Of a stretch of 16,612 bases of DNA, positions 14,930-16,612 are shown one piece after another. A program made the translations under genes and the position numbers. Every line of letters begins with the position of its first letter. The stretch's first letter is position 1. This DNA comes from an uncultured Veillonella sp. (lineage in GTDB: Bacteria; Bacillota; Negativicutes; Veillonellales; Veillonellaceae). The notes below the pieces were generated by a model, which did no database searches, was not told the origin of the DNA, and worked only from the letters and a program-made list of their open reading frames with translations. The DNA is taken from assembly GCA_934202215.1 (NCBI GenBank), contig CAKPXR010000030.1, positions 1-16,612 on the forward strand, in the 5' to 3' direction.

Positions 14930-14962
14930 CTAAATCTTATAGATTATGCGCTAAGCAGTTGA

Positions 14963-16600
<1,638 letters not shown>

Positions 16601-16612
16601 CTAGATAATAAC

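Overview
The window looks like chromosomal DNA from a low-GC, Firmicutes-type bacterium, most probably a Negativicutes member close to Veillonella. The evidence is indirect: AT-rich intergenic DNA, a ctsR-mcsA-mcsB-clpC stress operon, a SUF iron-sulfur operon with SufU as scaffold, perfect Shine-Dalgarno/sigma-A type signals, and protein sequences that resemble Negativicutes homologues from memory. The genus is inference. There are no phage, IS, CRISPR, rRNA or tRNA features. Nearly everything is on the minus strand; the one plus-strand gene sits in the middle.

Left part (1-6277): the 5' part of radA (cut by the window edge), then, in order of transcription from the right, ctsR, mcsA, mcsB and clpC. 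These encode the heat-shock repressor, the zinc-binding adaptor, the protein-arginine kinase and the AAA+ unfoldase of the Clp system. The first three genes are tightly packed (6 and 12 nt gaps). clpC is set apart by 234 nt holding two hairpin-forming dyads, one a 28-bp perfect palindrome, and a possible promoter of its own.

Middle (6278-7101): a divergent control region carries a clear ctsR promoter, a promoter for the plus-strand gene, and at least five RGTCAA-type CtsR half-sites. The plus-strand gene (6492-6998) encodes an S-adenosylmethionine decarboxylase-fold protein that has lost the pyruvoyl-forming serine and the active-site cysteine and has gained a very basic tail. This apparent pseudoenzyme is the most unusual coding feature. 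Two hairpin terminators separate it from the convergent genes to its right.

Right part (7102-14962): the SUF operon, transcribed as sufC-sufB-sufD-sufS-sufU and ending in a translationally coupled HAD phosphatase. SD sequences overlap or nearly abut the preceding stop codons. A good promoter upstream of sufC is followed by a leader of about 150 nt that contains an intrinsic terminator, so attenuation is likely. Upstream lie a LysA-type PLP decarboxylase and a DoxX-family membrane protein. The doxX promoter matches consensus perfectly (TTGACA, 17 nt, TATAAT) and lies next to a cluster of small palindromes.

Right edge: groEL (complete) with its terminator; the groES expected before it lies outside the window. 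Functionally the window groups protein quality control (Clp, GroEL), DNA repair (RadA) and Fe-S assembly. All are stress-linked, but apart from CtsR nothing in the sequence proves that they share control.
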